Part shown: one piece after another, positions 1 through 10,211 of the stretch
Layout: every line of letters begins with the position of its first letter
Position numbering within the stretch: position 1 is the first letter of the stretch
Origin: Salinisphaera orenii subsp. orenii MK-B5
Lineage (GTDB): Bacteria; Pseudomonadota; Gammaproteobacteria; Nevskiales; Salinisphaeraceae
DNA length: 38,944 nt
Reading direction: 5' to 3'
Assembly: GCF_003788635.1 (NCBI RefSeq)
Contig: NZ_AYKH01000018.1
Coordinates: 1 to 38,944, forward strand
Program-made: the position numbers and the translations under genes
The notes under the pieces: generated by a model
What the model saw: the letters and a program-made list of their open reading frames with translations, nothing else
Told to the model about the DNA's origin: nothing
Database searches by the model: none

Positions 1-1
1 C

Positions 2-907
2 GCCGAACGGCTCGCGCCCACGCCGCTGGTCCGGGCCGATGATCTGGGAGCCGATCTGGCCGGTGATCTGTATCTGAAGTGCGAGCTGCTCCAGCCCACC
101 GGCTCGTTCAAGCCGCGGGGCGCGCTCAACTGGCTGGCCAACGCGAGCGATGCGGAACGGGGCGCGGGGCTGGTCACGGTCTCGGCCGGCAATCACGCCA
201 CCGCGCTGGCCTGGGCCGCGGGCAGCCGCGGACTACCCGTCACCGTGGTCATGCCGGCCGACGCCAGCCCGCTCAAGGCCGAGTCCGCGCGCGCGCTCGG
301 CGCGACGGTGGAGCTCATCGGCGGCATCGACGACGCCTGGGCCCGGGCCCGCGAACTGGAGGCGTCCGGTCTGACCCTGGTCCCGCCCTACGACGATCCG
401 CGCATCATCGCCGGCGCCGGCACGATGGGCCTGGAGATTCTCGACCAGTGCCCGCGCGTGCCCGATGTGGTGGTCTGCTGCGTGGGCGGCGGCGGCATGA
501 TCTCGGGCGTGGGCCTGGCGCTGAAACAGGCGCGTCCGGATATCCGCGTCGTCGGCGTGGAACCGGCCGGCGCGCCGACGCTCGCGCGCAGCTGGGCCGC
601 CGGCGAGCCGGTGACGCTGGCCTCGACCGACACCATCGCCGCCAGCCTCGGCGCCAATCGCGCCGGGCGCTGGACGCACGCGGTCTCGCGGCAGGTGGTC
701 GACGAGCTGGTCGCCCTCGACGAGCCACAGATCGTGGCCGGCACCCGGGCCACACTCACCCGCGGCCGGCTGCACGCCGAGCCCGGCGGCGCGATCGCCG
801 TGGCCGCGCTGCTGGCAGGCCGCGTTCCGCTCGCCGCGGGCCAGACCGCGGTGGCGATCGTCTCCGGTGGCAATATGGATCCCTCCCTGCTGCGAGACCT
901 GCTGTGA
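2..907 (+). CDS. PLP-dependent threonine/serine dehydratase-like enzyme (5' partial)
   Basis: The open frame enters from the left edge, so the start codon is missing. The visible N-terminal part carries the PTGSFKPRGA signature whose lysine binds PLP in the threonine dehydratase/fold-type II family, followed by a SAGNHA motif. A glycine-rich phosphate-binding loop (CVGGGGMISG) lies at about nt 480-510, and SGGN sits near the C-terminus. The family deaminates or racemises serine/threonine-type amino acids in the cytoplasm. The stop overlaps the GTG of the next gene by 4 bp (GTGA), so translational coupling is likely. I cannot assign the exact substrate, and no ACT regulatory domain follows, so this is not a long biosynthetic IlvA. 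Confidence 0.85.
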   Translation, partial: AERLAPTPLVRADDLGADLAGDLYLKCELLQPTGSFKPRGALNWLANASDAERGAGLVTVSAGNHATALAWAAGSRGLPVTVVMPADASPLKAESARALGATVELIGGIDDAWARARELEASGLTLVPPYDDPRIIAGAGTMGLEILDQCPRVPDVVVCCVGGGGMISGVGLALKQARPDIRVVGVEPAGAPTLARSWAAGEPVTLASTDTIAASLGANRAGRWTHAVSRQVVDELVALDEPQIVAGTRATLTRGRLHAEPGGAIAVAALLAGRVPLAAGQTAVAIVSGGNMDPSLLRDLL

Positions 908-1611
908 TCCCTTCCTCCGCCGCGACCCGGCCGCGCACGCCGCATGCGCTGCGCGTGCTGCTCGTGCTCGGCCATCCGCGCCGCGACTCGCTCTGCGGCG
1001 CGCTCGCCGATGCCTACTGCGACGGCGCGGGCGACGCCGGCGTCGAACTGCGGCGGATCGATCTGGCCGCGCTGAGCTTCGCCCGCGACGTGACTGCGGC
1101 CTCCCCGGAGAACCAGCCGCTGGAACCCGATCTGCAGGCCGCCCACGCCGATCTGACCTGGGCCGAGCACCTGGTGTTCGTCTATCCCACCTGGTGGGGG
1201 ACGATGCCGGCGCTGCTCAAGAGCTTTCTCGACCGGCTGGTGATGCCGGGGTTCGCGTTCCGCTTCTACGGCCCGGGCGCGGCCGAATGGGAAGGCCTGT
1301 GGCCGGACAAGTCGGCCCAGCTGATCACCACCATGGACACGCCGCCGCCGGTCTATCGCTGGCTGTTCCACGCGCCGGGCACACCCACGCCATGCGCAAC
1401 GCCACGCTCGGCTTCTGCGGCGTGCGCCCGACCCGCGCGCTGGTGTTCGGCCCGGTGCGCACCTCGGATGCCGACCGCCGCGCCGCCTGGCTGGAGAAGA
1501 CGCGCCGCACCGGCTTCGCCCTGCGCAGCGGCGTGCGCTCGCCGGCGGGGCGCGCGGCCGCGCGAATCCGCCCCTGGCTGGCCGCCCTGCGACTGCAGTT
1601 CTACCCCATGA
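904..1611 (+). CDS. Flavodoxin-fold NAD(P)H oxidoreductase, frame broken near 1380
   Basis: A GTG start overlaps the previous stop. Residues 17-33 (LLVLGHPRRDSLCGAL) and 94-112 (YPTWWGTMPALLKSFLDRL) are the FMN/FAD-site motifs of the NAD(P)H:quinone oxidoreductase (flavodoxin_2) family, which reduces quinones or similar acceptors in the cytoplasm. Family-like sequence in this frame stops at WLFHAPG (about nt 1380). The frame as written then runs to a TGA at 1609-1611 as low-complexity shadow sequence. The expected continuation (HAMRNATLGFCGVRPTRAL) is in the -1 frame. Inserting one base, for example GGC-GAC-ACC instead of GGC-ACACC, restores a continuous protein that runs on into the prenyltransferase. 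This is either a real one-base deletion or a sequencing error. Confidence 0.75.
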   Translation: MIPSSAATRPRTPHALRVLLVLGHPRRDSLCGALADAYCDGAGDAGVELRRIDLAALSFARDVTAASPENQPLEPDLQAAHADLTWAEHLVFVYPTWWGTMPALLKSFLDRLVMPGFAFRFYGPGAAEWEGLWPDKSAQLITTMDTPPPVYRWLFHAPGTPTPCATPRSASAACARPARWCSARCAPRMPTAAPPGWRRRAAPASPCAAACARRRGARPRESAPGWPPCDCSSTP

Positions 1612-2465
1612 GCTGGGCGGCCTACGGCCTCGGCGCCGTGGCCGCGGCGACCGGAACGATCGACTGGGCGGCCTTCGTCTGGGGGCTGCTGTTCATCGCC
1701 CTGCTGGAAGCGGCCACGGTGTTCTGCAACGAACGGCTGGATCTCGCCACCGACCGCATCAACCCCAACCACGGCCCGTTCACCGGCGGCTCGCGCGTGC
1801 TCGTCACCGGCGCGATCAGCCCGCCGCAGCTGCGCCTAGCCACCGGGCTGCTGCTCGTGGGCGCGCTGACGGCCGCGGGCGCCGCGCTCGGCGTGGCACC
1901 GGCCCCGATCGCGACCGCGCTGTGGATGGGGCTGGCGGCTCTACTCACGCTGGGCTATACGGTCAGCCCGCTGCGGCTGAGCTACCGCGGCCTGGGCGAA
2001 GTGGACGTGGCCTTCACCCACAGCGCGCTGGTGCTGGTGCTCGGCGGCCTGCTGCAGGGTGCGGCGCTATTCGACGCCGATCTGTGGCTGCTGTCCGCAC
2101 CGCTGGCGTTGGCGATCCTGCCCTCGATCGTGCTGGCCGGCGTACCCGACCACGACGCCGACGCGGCCGTGGGCAAGCGCACCATCGCGGTGCGTTTCGG
2201 CCGTCACGGCGCACTGCGGCTGGCCGGCGTGGCGCTCGTCGCCGCGGCCGCGCTCGGCCTCGTCTTCGAAGGCCTGGCGCTGGTCGATGGCGCGTTCGCC
2301 GGGCTGCAATGGTTCGTGCTGCCGCACGCCGCGCTCGGCCTCGGCCTGCTGTGGTGGCGCTCGCAGACACCGGCCGACCGGCTGCAGCGCATCGATGGCC
2401 TGCTGGTGGCCACGCTCACCTATATGCTCTGGTTCGTGCTGGTCCCCTGGTTCAATCTGTCATGA
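1392..2465 (+). CDS. Oxidoreductase C-terminus fused to UbiA/MenA-type prenyltransferase
   Basis: This frame first encodes the tail of the flavodoxin-like oxidoreductase (MRNATLGFCGVRPTRALVF, then AWLEKTRRTG). After a basic linker it continues with no stop into a polytopic UbiA-family prenyltransferase. The first Asp-rich motif is NERLDLATDRIN (nt about 1732-1767). The second is PDHDADAAVGKRTIAVRFG (nt about 2146-2202). Both bind Mg-prenyl diphosphate in this family. About eight hydrophobic segments follow, which places it in the inner membrane. The pattern resembles MenA-like enzymes that prenylate an aromatic acceptor. If the frameshift is real, translation could restart at ATG 1392 or at ATG 1608. 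The latter overlaps the TGA of the broken frame (ATGA) and precedes the first membrane helix. Acceptor and prenyl chain are unknown. Confidence 0.8.
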   Translation: MRNATLGFCGVRPTRALVFGPVRTSDADRRAAWLEKTRRTGFALRSGVRSPAGRAAARIRPWLAALRLQFYPMSWAAYGLGAVAAATGTIDWAAFVWGLLFIALLEAATVFCNERLDLATDRINPNHGPFTGGSRVLVTGAISPPQLRLATGLLLVGALTAAGAALGVAPAPIATALWMGLAALLTLGYTVSPLRLSYRGLGEVDVAFTHSALVLVLGGLLQGAALFDADLWLLSAPLALAILPSIVLAGVPDHDADAAVGKRTIAVRFGRHGALRLAGVALVAAAALGLVFEGLALVDGAFAGLQWFVLPHAALGLGLLWWRSQTPADRLQRIDGLLVATLTYMLWFVLVPWFNLS

Positions 2466-2520
2466 GTCGGTTCGATGCCGACATCGTGCCCATGCCCACG
2501 CGTTCCCGCGGCGCGCGGCC

Positions 2521-3219
2521 GTGAACGAGGGCGACCGCATCGTGCCCGCGCCCTGGCGCCTCACGGGCCAGGGCTACGTGATCGCGCTGTCCTGCTCGCA
2601 GGCCTTCGGGGCCGCGTGCGGCGCCGACACGCCGGGGCTCGCCGGGCGCGCCTGCGGCGGCCTCGGCGCGCTGATGCTCATCGACTACGCCGGCTCCGAC
2701 GTCGGCCCCTATCGCGAGCTGCTGCTCTGCCCGGGGGTGTTCGATTTCGGCGACCGCCGGGCGGCGGCGATCACCCATATCTGGGTGTCGTCGGACGCGA
2801 GCGTGGTCAACGGCCGGCACAACTGGGGGCTGCCGAAAGAGCGTGCGGACTTCGAAACGCTCGCGCGTACCGACCGGGCGGAGCGCTGCCGCATCCAGCG
2901 GCCCGGCCGGGCGCCGATCACCCTGCATCTGAGCCGGCGCGGACCGAAGCTGCCGCTGCACTCGGCCATCCTGCCGCGGGCCTGGCGCACGCTCGAGCAG
3001 CCCTGGCGCGGTCGCCGCTACCGCACCTGCATCCGGGCCCGGGCGCGGGCCCGGCTGGCTCGCCTGGAAGCGCACGACATCCCGCCCGACAGCGGCTTTC
3101 CGGACATCACGGGCCAGACGCCGCGCCTCGGCCTGCATGCCGATCGCTTCGACCTGGTCTTTCCGACGGCGCAGCGCCAACCGAGGGACAGCGACGGTCC
3201 CGGCCCGCGCACCCGCTGA
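2521..3219 (+). CDS. Acetoacetate decarboxylase-like family protein
   Basis: A 232-residue protein from GTG 2521, 55 bp after the prenyltransferase stop. It shows APWRLTGQGYV (residues 10-20), IDYAGSDVGPYRELLL (54-69) and GRHNWGLPKERADF (98-111), typical of acetoacetate-decarboxylase-fold (ADC) proteins. In true ADC the Schiff-base lysine lies in a Pro-Lys-Lys context. Here the motif is Pro-Lys-Glu, so K106 may be the equivalent lysine, but the pKa-tuning second lysine is replaced. I infer that the activity may be an aldolase/dehydratase type or unknown rather than acetoacetate decarboxylation. The Arg/Pro-rich C-terminus looks disordered. A 20-codon frame at 2462-2524 overlaps its start and could couple translation. 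Confidence 0.75.
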   Translation: MNEGDRIVPAPWRLTGQGYVIALSCSQAFGAACGADTPGLAGRACGGLGALMLIDYAGSDVGPYRELLLCPGVFDFGDRRAAAITHIWVSSDASVVNGRHNWGLPKERADFETLARTDRAERCRIQRPGRAPITLHLSRRGPKLPLHSAILPRAWRTLEQPWRGRRYRTCIRARARARLARLEAHDIPPDSGFPDITGQTPRLGLHADRFDLVFPTAQRQPRDSDGPGPRTR

Positions 3220-3371
3220 CCGCGCCCTGTCGCCGGTGGCACAGGCCTTGCTTGCCTTGGCGTGCGTTGACCGCGCACGTCGGATACCGGACCGTATCGC
3301 CCCCGGATCGGGCCGACGCACCCTGCACGGCCATAGAACGTATCCGATCCCGTCCGACGAGCTTCGCCGCC

Positions 3372-4628
3372 ATGACCCGCAGCCACGATCCCGCGCCCCA
3401 GGACTACGAACTGACGACCGTACCCGCCGGTGCGCGGCGCGGCTTCTGGACCATGCTTTCGGTGATGCTCGGCTTCACCTTCTTTTCCGCGAGCATGTGG
3501 GCGGGCGGCACGCTCGGCGAAGGCCTGTCCCTGACACGCTTCGCGGCCGTCGTATTGGCGGGCAACCTGATCCTCGGCAGCTATGCCGCGCTGCTGGCGC
3601 TGATCGCGAGCCGCACCGGGCTGTCGACCCATCTGCTCGCCCGCTATGCCTTCGGCAGCCGCGGCTCCTGGCTGGCCTCGGCGCTGCTCGGCGGCACCCA
3701 GGTCGGCTGGTTCGGGGTCGGCGTGGTGATGTTCGCGCTGCCGGTCCAGGTGGCCACGGGCATCGACACGCTCTGGCTGATCATCGCCGGCGGCGTGCTC
3801 ATGACCGCCACCGCCTGGCTCGGTTTCAAGGCACTGACCGTGCTCAGCTTCATCGCGGTGCCGGCGATCTTCGTGCTCGGCAACCTGTCGGTCGGCCTGG
3901 CCGTGGACGAGGCCGGCGGGCTCGCCGCCCTGGCCGCGATCCAGCCCGAGAACACGCTCACGCTGGCCATCGCGCTGTCGACCTGCATCGGTTCGTTCAT
4001 CAGCGGCGCTACGCTCACGCCGGATTTCGTGCGCTTCGCGAAGTCGCCCCGAATCGGGGTCGGCACGACGCTGATCGCCTTCTTTCTCGGCAACTCGCTC
4101 ATGTTCACCTTCGGCGCCGTCGGCGCGCTGGTCTACAGCGAGTCCGACATCTCGAAGGTCATGTTCGCGCAGGGGCTGATCATCCCGGCCATTCTCGTGC
4201 TCGGGCTCAACATCTGGACGACGAACGACAACGCGCTCTACGCGGCGTCGCTGGGGTTTTCCAACATCACCGGCTGGCCCAAGCACTGGATCGTGCTGGC
4301 CAACGGCCTGGTCGGCACGGTGTTCGCGCTGTGGCTGTACAACAATTTCGTCGGCTGGCTGTCGTTTCTCAGCTCCGCGCTGCCGCCGATCGGCGCGATC
4401 CTGATCGCGGACTATTTCCTCGTCGCCCGCGGCCGCTATCAGGCCTTCGAGCGCGCCGTGCTCGCGGACGTGAACTGGACCGCGGTCGCGGCCTGGGCGC
4501 TCGGTTTCGCCGCCGCCAACCTGCTGCCGGGCATCCCGCCGGTCAACGCGATTCTAGCTGCACTGGTCGTCTACGTCGCGGCCAGCCACCTGCTGGGGCA
4601 GGCGGCCGCACGGCGGACGGCCGCCTGA
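3372..4628 (+). CDS. codB: CodB-type cytosine/purine permease (NCS1 family)
   Basis: Encodes 418 residues, close to E. coli CodB (about 419). Twelve hydrophobic segments are readable. The N-terminal stretch has TMLSVMLGFTFFSASMWAGG, the middle has STCIGSFISGATLTPDFVRFAKS, and a later segment has LNIWTTNDNALYAASLGFSN. These are NCS1 nucleobase:cation symporter motifs, and the last contributes to substrate binding. It should import cytosine or a related nucleobase across the inner membrane. The ATG at 3372 was chosen because the preceding 150 bp is unrelated sequence. No cytosine deaminase (codA) lies beside it, although these genes are often paired. Confidence 0.88.
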   Translation: MTRSHDPAPQDYELTTVPAGARRGFWTMLSVMLGFTFFSASMWAGGTLGEGLSLTRFAAVVLAGNLILGSYAALLALIASRTGLSTHLLARYAFGSRGSWLASALLGGTQVGWFGVGVVMFALPVQVATGIDTLWLIIAGGVLMTATAWLGFKALTVLSFIAVPAIFVLGNLSVGLAVDEAGGLAALAAIQPENTLTLAIALSTCIGSFISGATLTPDFVRFAKSPRIGVGTTLIAFFLGNSLMFTFGAVGALVYSESDISKVMFAQGLIIPAILVLGLNIWTTNDNALYAASLGFSNITGWPKHWIVLANGLVGTVFALWLYNNFVGWLSFLSSALPPIGAILIADYFLVARGRYQAFERAVLADVNWTAVAAWALGFAAANLLPGIPPVNAILAALVVYVAASHLLGQAAARRTAA

Positions 4629-6000
4629 CGCTCCTGATCCCGCACGCCCGACGACGCGAGCCGCTCGAAACGAGGAACAATCACCGGCAAGCGTCCCACC
4701 GCGTGGCCGCGTGCGATCGCGACTCATGATGCGCCGCCGGATGGGCGCCGCGGCGGGCCGCCTTTAAGCCGGCTCGAAACGGGGCGAGTCGACGCTCGAC
4801 AACCGGTAGCGACGTCTCCCGAGAACGCTGCCGCAGCCGCCCACACCAACGGCCATCGGCGCCGGCCCGATCCTCGCCATAGCGCGGCCGGAAGCCACCG
4901 CAGCATCGTGATTTCCGGAGCAGCAGAGCACGGCATCTCGCCCCGGTGTCACGCACGCCATCGCGTGCCGCAGCCGCCGCATCGCGCGCGTGACATCAGG
5001 AGCTCTGGCAATGCACCGGATTTGCGCTCACACCCCATCCGAGGCCGCGCCAAGGGCTGTCTTGCAGCAGGACGAGGCGCAGTGCGCGCCGTCATTCTGC
5101 GCCAGCGGGCGACGACGCGGGATCGCCACACCTCGCGAACGTCATCTGACGCCTGGCCCATAGGGTCGGGCCGTTCACGAACCATCCACGCGGGCGCACT
5201 GTGGCGCGGCACGGCCAGGCGCGATGTGCGGTCTCCGCCCCGGCGTTCGCATCCGGTCTTTTCGTCCCGAACATCCCGATCCGCGGCCCGGACGCCTATC
5301 GGGAGGATGGCGCGACCCTCGCCTCGGCGCGGTGCCGGGCGCAATCGATCGAATGCCGACACAGCTCTCGCTGAGACGGGTCGATCACGTCGGCGCAGCG
5401 GGCGGATGTCGCCGAAGCCTCGTTACGGTCACATCACAATTCCGCCGAGGGCCTGACTTTTCCACCCGTCGCCGGCTGCCCTGCCCGACACGGGCCGCGG
5501 GCCGGCGCGGGCAGGCCCGCTAGTTCGTCCGGCCCCGGTCACTTCGGTATCGGGCCGGGCCCTCGATAGGCGCGGTCCTGTCGGCCCAGCGCCCCGTAAG
5601 GCCCCGACCCGCGCCTCGCCCGCGCCGTCTGGCGCAGGTCGCCCGGCGCCCGGTCTACGTCGAGAGTCATCCGCTCGGGCCTGGTGACCGGCAGTGCAGG
5701 CGCGCCCAGCCCGGCTGTCACGACCGCTGGCCCGCCGGGCCGTCTCAAGACGCGGCAGCGCCATCACCACCGTACTGCGGCATCACGATTTTTTTGCGGC
5801 GCAGCACTTGAATCCGACCCGATCAAAACAATTGTATGTTGCATGCAGTTATAAACGGACGCCGCGACACCAACGCGACCTCATAGGCCGGCCGCTGATT
5901 GCCGCCAGGGACATCGACGCTGGGGCAAACGCCGCGCACCGGTCACTCGCGCGCGGCTCCGGCGCTCGCGCGACAGATCACACTTCGAGAGGAAATCGTC
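4629..6000. other. Long gene-free stretch (about 1.4 kb)
   Basis: No frame here on either strand has family-like protein character. The open frames present are Arg/Ala/Pro-rich compositional frames of GC-rich DNA. Positions 5529-5535 and 5552-5558 form a 7-bp inverted repeat (CCGGCCC/GGGCCGG). An AT-rich island at about 5785-5860, including a T7 run and TTATAA, contrasts with the flanks and probably contains the promoter of the small exported protein at 6001. Nothing else is recognised. Confidence 0.5.
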
Positions 6001-6390
6001 ATGAAACTCAACCGCACCCCACGCCCCACCACTCTCGCGCTCATCCTCGCTCTGGCCGTCGGCGCCGGCGGCGCTGTCGCCCAGGCCGGCGTCGCCGAGG
6101 CCGACCGGCCGGCGCCGCAGTCGAGCATGCGCAGCGCGATTCCCGCTGACCAGCTCGGCGAGACGGCCCATGATCACGTCGTCTACTCGGGCCCTCGGGC
6201 GCCCGCAACCCAGCCGCTCGGCGAGGATCCGCGCTCGCGGATGAACGGCGCCACCGCGGCCGGCGACCTCGGCGAGACCACGGCCGCGCACGTCATCGAC
6301 TCGACCCCCGTCGCACAGCACTATCGGCCGGGCGACGGCCACGCCAGCATGGGCAAGATCGATCCGGTCGCCCGGCTTGGCAACCGCTGA
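6001..6390 (+). CDS. Small exported protein with internal tandem repeat
   Basis: The protein has 129 residues. The ATG at 6001 is preceded by a good ribosome site (GAGAGGAAA, about 6 bp away). Residues 1-28 form a clear Sec signal peptide: a Lys/Arg n-region, the LALILALAVGAGG core and cleavage near AVAQA. The mature part contains two diverged copies of a unit of about 40 residues. The first starts DQLGETAHDHVVYSGP and the second GDLGETTAAHVIDSTP. They share LGET-x3-HV-x2-S-x-P followed by a short G/D-rich tail. No cysteine or membrane anchor follows the signal peptide, so it is probably periplasmic. I do not recognise a family. The conserved His and acidic residues in each repeat could bind a ligand, but that is a guess. 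Confidence 0.75.
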   Translation: MKLNRTPRPTTLALILALAVGAGGAVAQAGVAEADRPAPQSSMRSAIPADQLGETAHDHVVYSGPRAPATQPLGEDPRSRMNGATAAGDLGETTAAHVIDSTPVAQHYRPGDGHASMGKIDPVARLGNR

Positions 6391-6510
6391 TCGCGCGCAG
6401 GCACGAGCCACCGCCGGACCGTCCGACCGGGCGGTCCGGCGGACAACGAGCGGTTCGCGGTAGACTGCCGCGCCGACCGCAACCGAGGCGCCGGAACGCG
6501 CAGAGCCCGC

Positions 6511-8360
<1,850 letters not shown>

Positions 8361-8361
<1 letters not shown>

Positions 8362-9257
8362 TGGCCGCGCGTACGCACACGGCCTGGCTGGCCTATGCCC
8401 TGCTCATCGCGACCGCGATGGCCTGGGGGGCGAACGCGGTCGCCGGCAAGCTGGCAGTCGGCCATATCAGCCCGTTGCTGCTCACGCATCTGCGCTGGGG
8501 CCTGGCTGCGCTCGTCGCCCTGCCCTTCGCCTGGCCGCATCTCAAGCGCGACGCGCCGGTCATTCGCCGCCATGCCGCGCTGCTGGCGGCGTACGGCGGT
8601 GTGGGTTTCGGCGGCTTCAACGCCGCGCTCTACACCGCGCTCAACCACACCAGCACCATCAACGTGGTCATCGAACAGGCGGCCATGCCCGGCGTGATTT
8701 TCGCGCTGAACTTCCTGGTGCTGCGCCAACGCACGCGCGGCGCCCAGCTCGTGGGCTTCGCGATGACGGTCGTCGGTGTGGCCGTGACCGTGTCCGCCGG
8801 CGACCCGGCGCGCCTGCTTGGCCTCGACCTCAATCGCGGCGATGCGCTCATGCTCGTCGCGATCCTGTGCTACGGCGGCTATACCGCAGCGCTGCGCATG
8901 AAACCGCAGATGCACTGGCTGAGCTTCATCACCGTGCTCTGCGCCGCGGCGTGGGTGGTGTCGATGCCGTTCGCCGCCTGGGAGCTGTCCGGGCCGCGTG
9001 GTTTGTGGCCGGATCTCCAGGGCTGGGCAGTCGTGGCCTTTGCCGCGACCATGCCTGGGCTCGTCGCCCAGAGTTGCTTCATCCGCGGCACTGAGATGAT
9101 CGGCAGCAACCGCGCGGGTCTGTTCATCAATCTGGTACCGATCTTCGGCACGCTGTTCTCGATGCTGTTCGTCGGCGAAGTGCTGCACGGCTACCATGTG
9201 GTGGCGCTCGCGCTGGTGCTCGGCGGTATCGGCCTGGCAGAACGCTGCTGGGCGTGA
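8361..9257 (+). CDS. EamA/DMT-family transporter (first copy)
   Basis: The protein has 298 residues with about ten hydrophobic spans arranged as two EamA repeats. The first repeat starts LIATAMAWGANAVAGKLA, and the second begins around GDALMLVAILCYGGYTAALR. The late FINLVPIFGTLFSMLFVGE motif is typical of the drug/metabolite exporter superfamily. It sits in the inner membrane, and a role in metabolite efflux is inferred from the family only. The ATG overlaps the ABC transporter stop, which fixes this start. Confidence 0.87.
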
Positions 9258-9343
9258 CATGGATCGATCATCGCGACCACGGGCCCCGTATCGTCACGAT
9301 CGGATATTCCCGATCGCAAGCATGAACGGGACCGGCCGCCCGA

Positions 9344-9371
9344 CCAGCCAGCCAGCCAACCAGCCAACCAG
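9344..9371. repeat. Seven imperfect CCAG/CCAA tetranucleotide units
   Basis: Seven consecutive 4-bp units read CCAG, CCAG, CCAG, CCAA, CCAG, CCAA, CCAG. They lie in the gap between the convergent ends of the DMT transporter and the Res toxin. Such tracts can vary by slipped-strand mispairing. No gene spans it. Confidence 0.8.
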
Positions 9372-9431
9372 CGGGCAGCCTATCGGGAGCCGGCCTGATT
9401 GCCGGTACATGGCAGACCAGCAGCGGCCAGC

Positions 9432-9458
9432 GCGATAGCGATAGCGATAGCGATAGCG
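9432..9458. repeat. GCGATA hexanucleotide repeat, four units plus partial
   Basis: Four perfect GCGATA copies followed by GCG lie 40 bp from the toxin stop. A run of different microsatellites within 120 bp (see 9344-9371) is unusual in this window. The hexamer lies downstream of both flanking genes, so an effect on expression would have to act through mRNA 3' ends. Confidence 0.85.
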
Positions 9459-9497
9459 TGAATCGTCGTCGACCATTCGATGGCGACGGTCGGCTCT

Positions 9498-10211
9498 TCA
9501 GCCGTGCGGCGCGATCCCGCTGTCGCCGAGCGTGACCACATCGGTGATCTGCGCACCGTCCCAGACATAGCCGAAATGCCGCCCTTGGACGGCCGGCGAC
9601 AGCACGCGCGGGCGAAAGACGGCCACACATTCGCCGGCGGCATCGCGCACGCTGGGGTAGACGATGCCGTCGCCGCCGGCCGCGCGTTCGGCCCCGCCGA
9701 AAGCCTGCGCGGCGCGATAGTCGTCGGCGGCCAGCACGGGCGCAGCCGCCACACAATGGCCGCGTAGATCCCGCAGGTCGCCGACAACGTTCACGTGATA
9801 GACCCGCATCTCCAGCGTCATCGGCGGCTGGGCGCTGTCGGCCATGAATCGTTCGCGATGATAGACCGTCTCGCGCACCGCCGTAGCCTGGCTGGCCGCG
9901 GCATAGAACACGCCGTACGAGCCATCCGAGAAACGCGAGCCGGCCGGATTGAGATGGGTGAAGGCGGCCATCACCGGCGTCGAGCCCGGCCCGGCCATGC
10001 GTTCGTCGGCTGCCACCAGCGACAGATCGCCCGCTTCGTCGCGCAGCCGGTCGTTGGTCAAGGATTCGACCGCCAGCGCGGCGTCCAGATCGGCCGGGTC
10101 GGCCACGCGGTCGAACAAGCCGCGCGGCGGAAAACGCGACGGCACGATCGGATAGGACGGTCGCCACCGCACCGCGGCCAACGGGAACGTCGCAGTGTGC
10201 GAACCGCTCAC
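9498..10211 (-). CDS. RES-domain toxin (NAD+-degrading type) of a Res-Xre system
   Basis: The protein has 237 residues from a GTG at 10211 that overlaps the antitoxin stop (GTGA). The RES signature is visible: a conserved Arg in GSRFSDGSYGVFYAA (R93, with Y99/Y103) and the glutamate in AVRETVYHRE (E114). RES toxins such as Res and MbcT deplete NAD+ in the cytoplasm, and those residues line the active site. C-terminal motifs GDGIVYPSVRDAAGECVAVFRP and GRHFGYVWDGAQITDV fit the family. The length is near the upper end for the family. Because key residues are intact, an active toxin is expected. It is cotranscribed with and held in check by the upstream antitoxin. Confidence 0.88.
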   Translation of the reverse strand: MSGSHTATFPLAAVRWRPSYPIVPSRFPPRGLFDRVADPADLDAALAVESLTNDRLRDEAGDLSLVAADERMAGPGSTPVMAAFTHLNPAGSRFSDGSYGVFYAAASQATAVRETVYHRERFMADSAQPPMTLEMRVYHVNVVGDLRDLRGHCVAAAPVLAADDYRAAQAFGGAERAAGGDGIVYPSVRDAAGECVAVFRPRVLSPAVQGRHFGYVWDGAQITDVVTLGDSGIAPHG

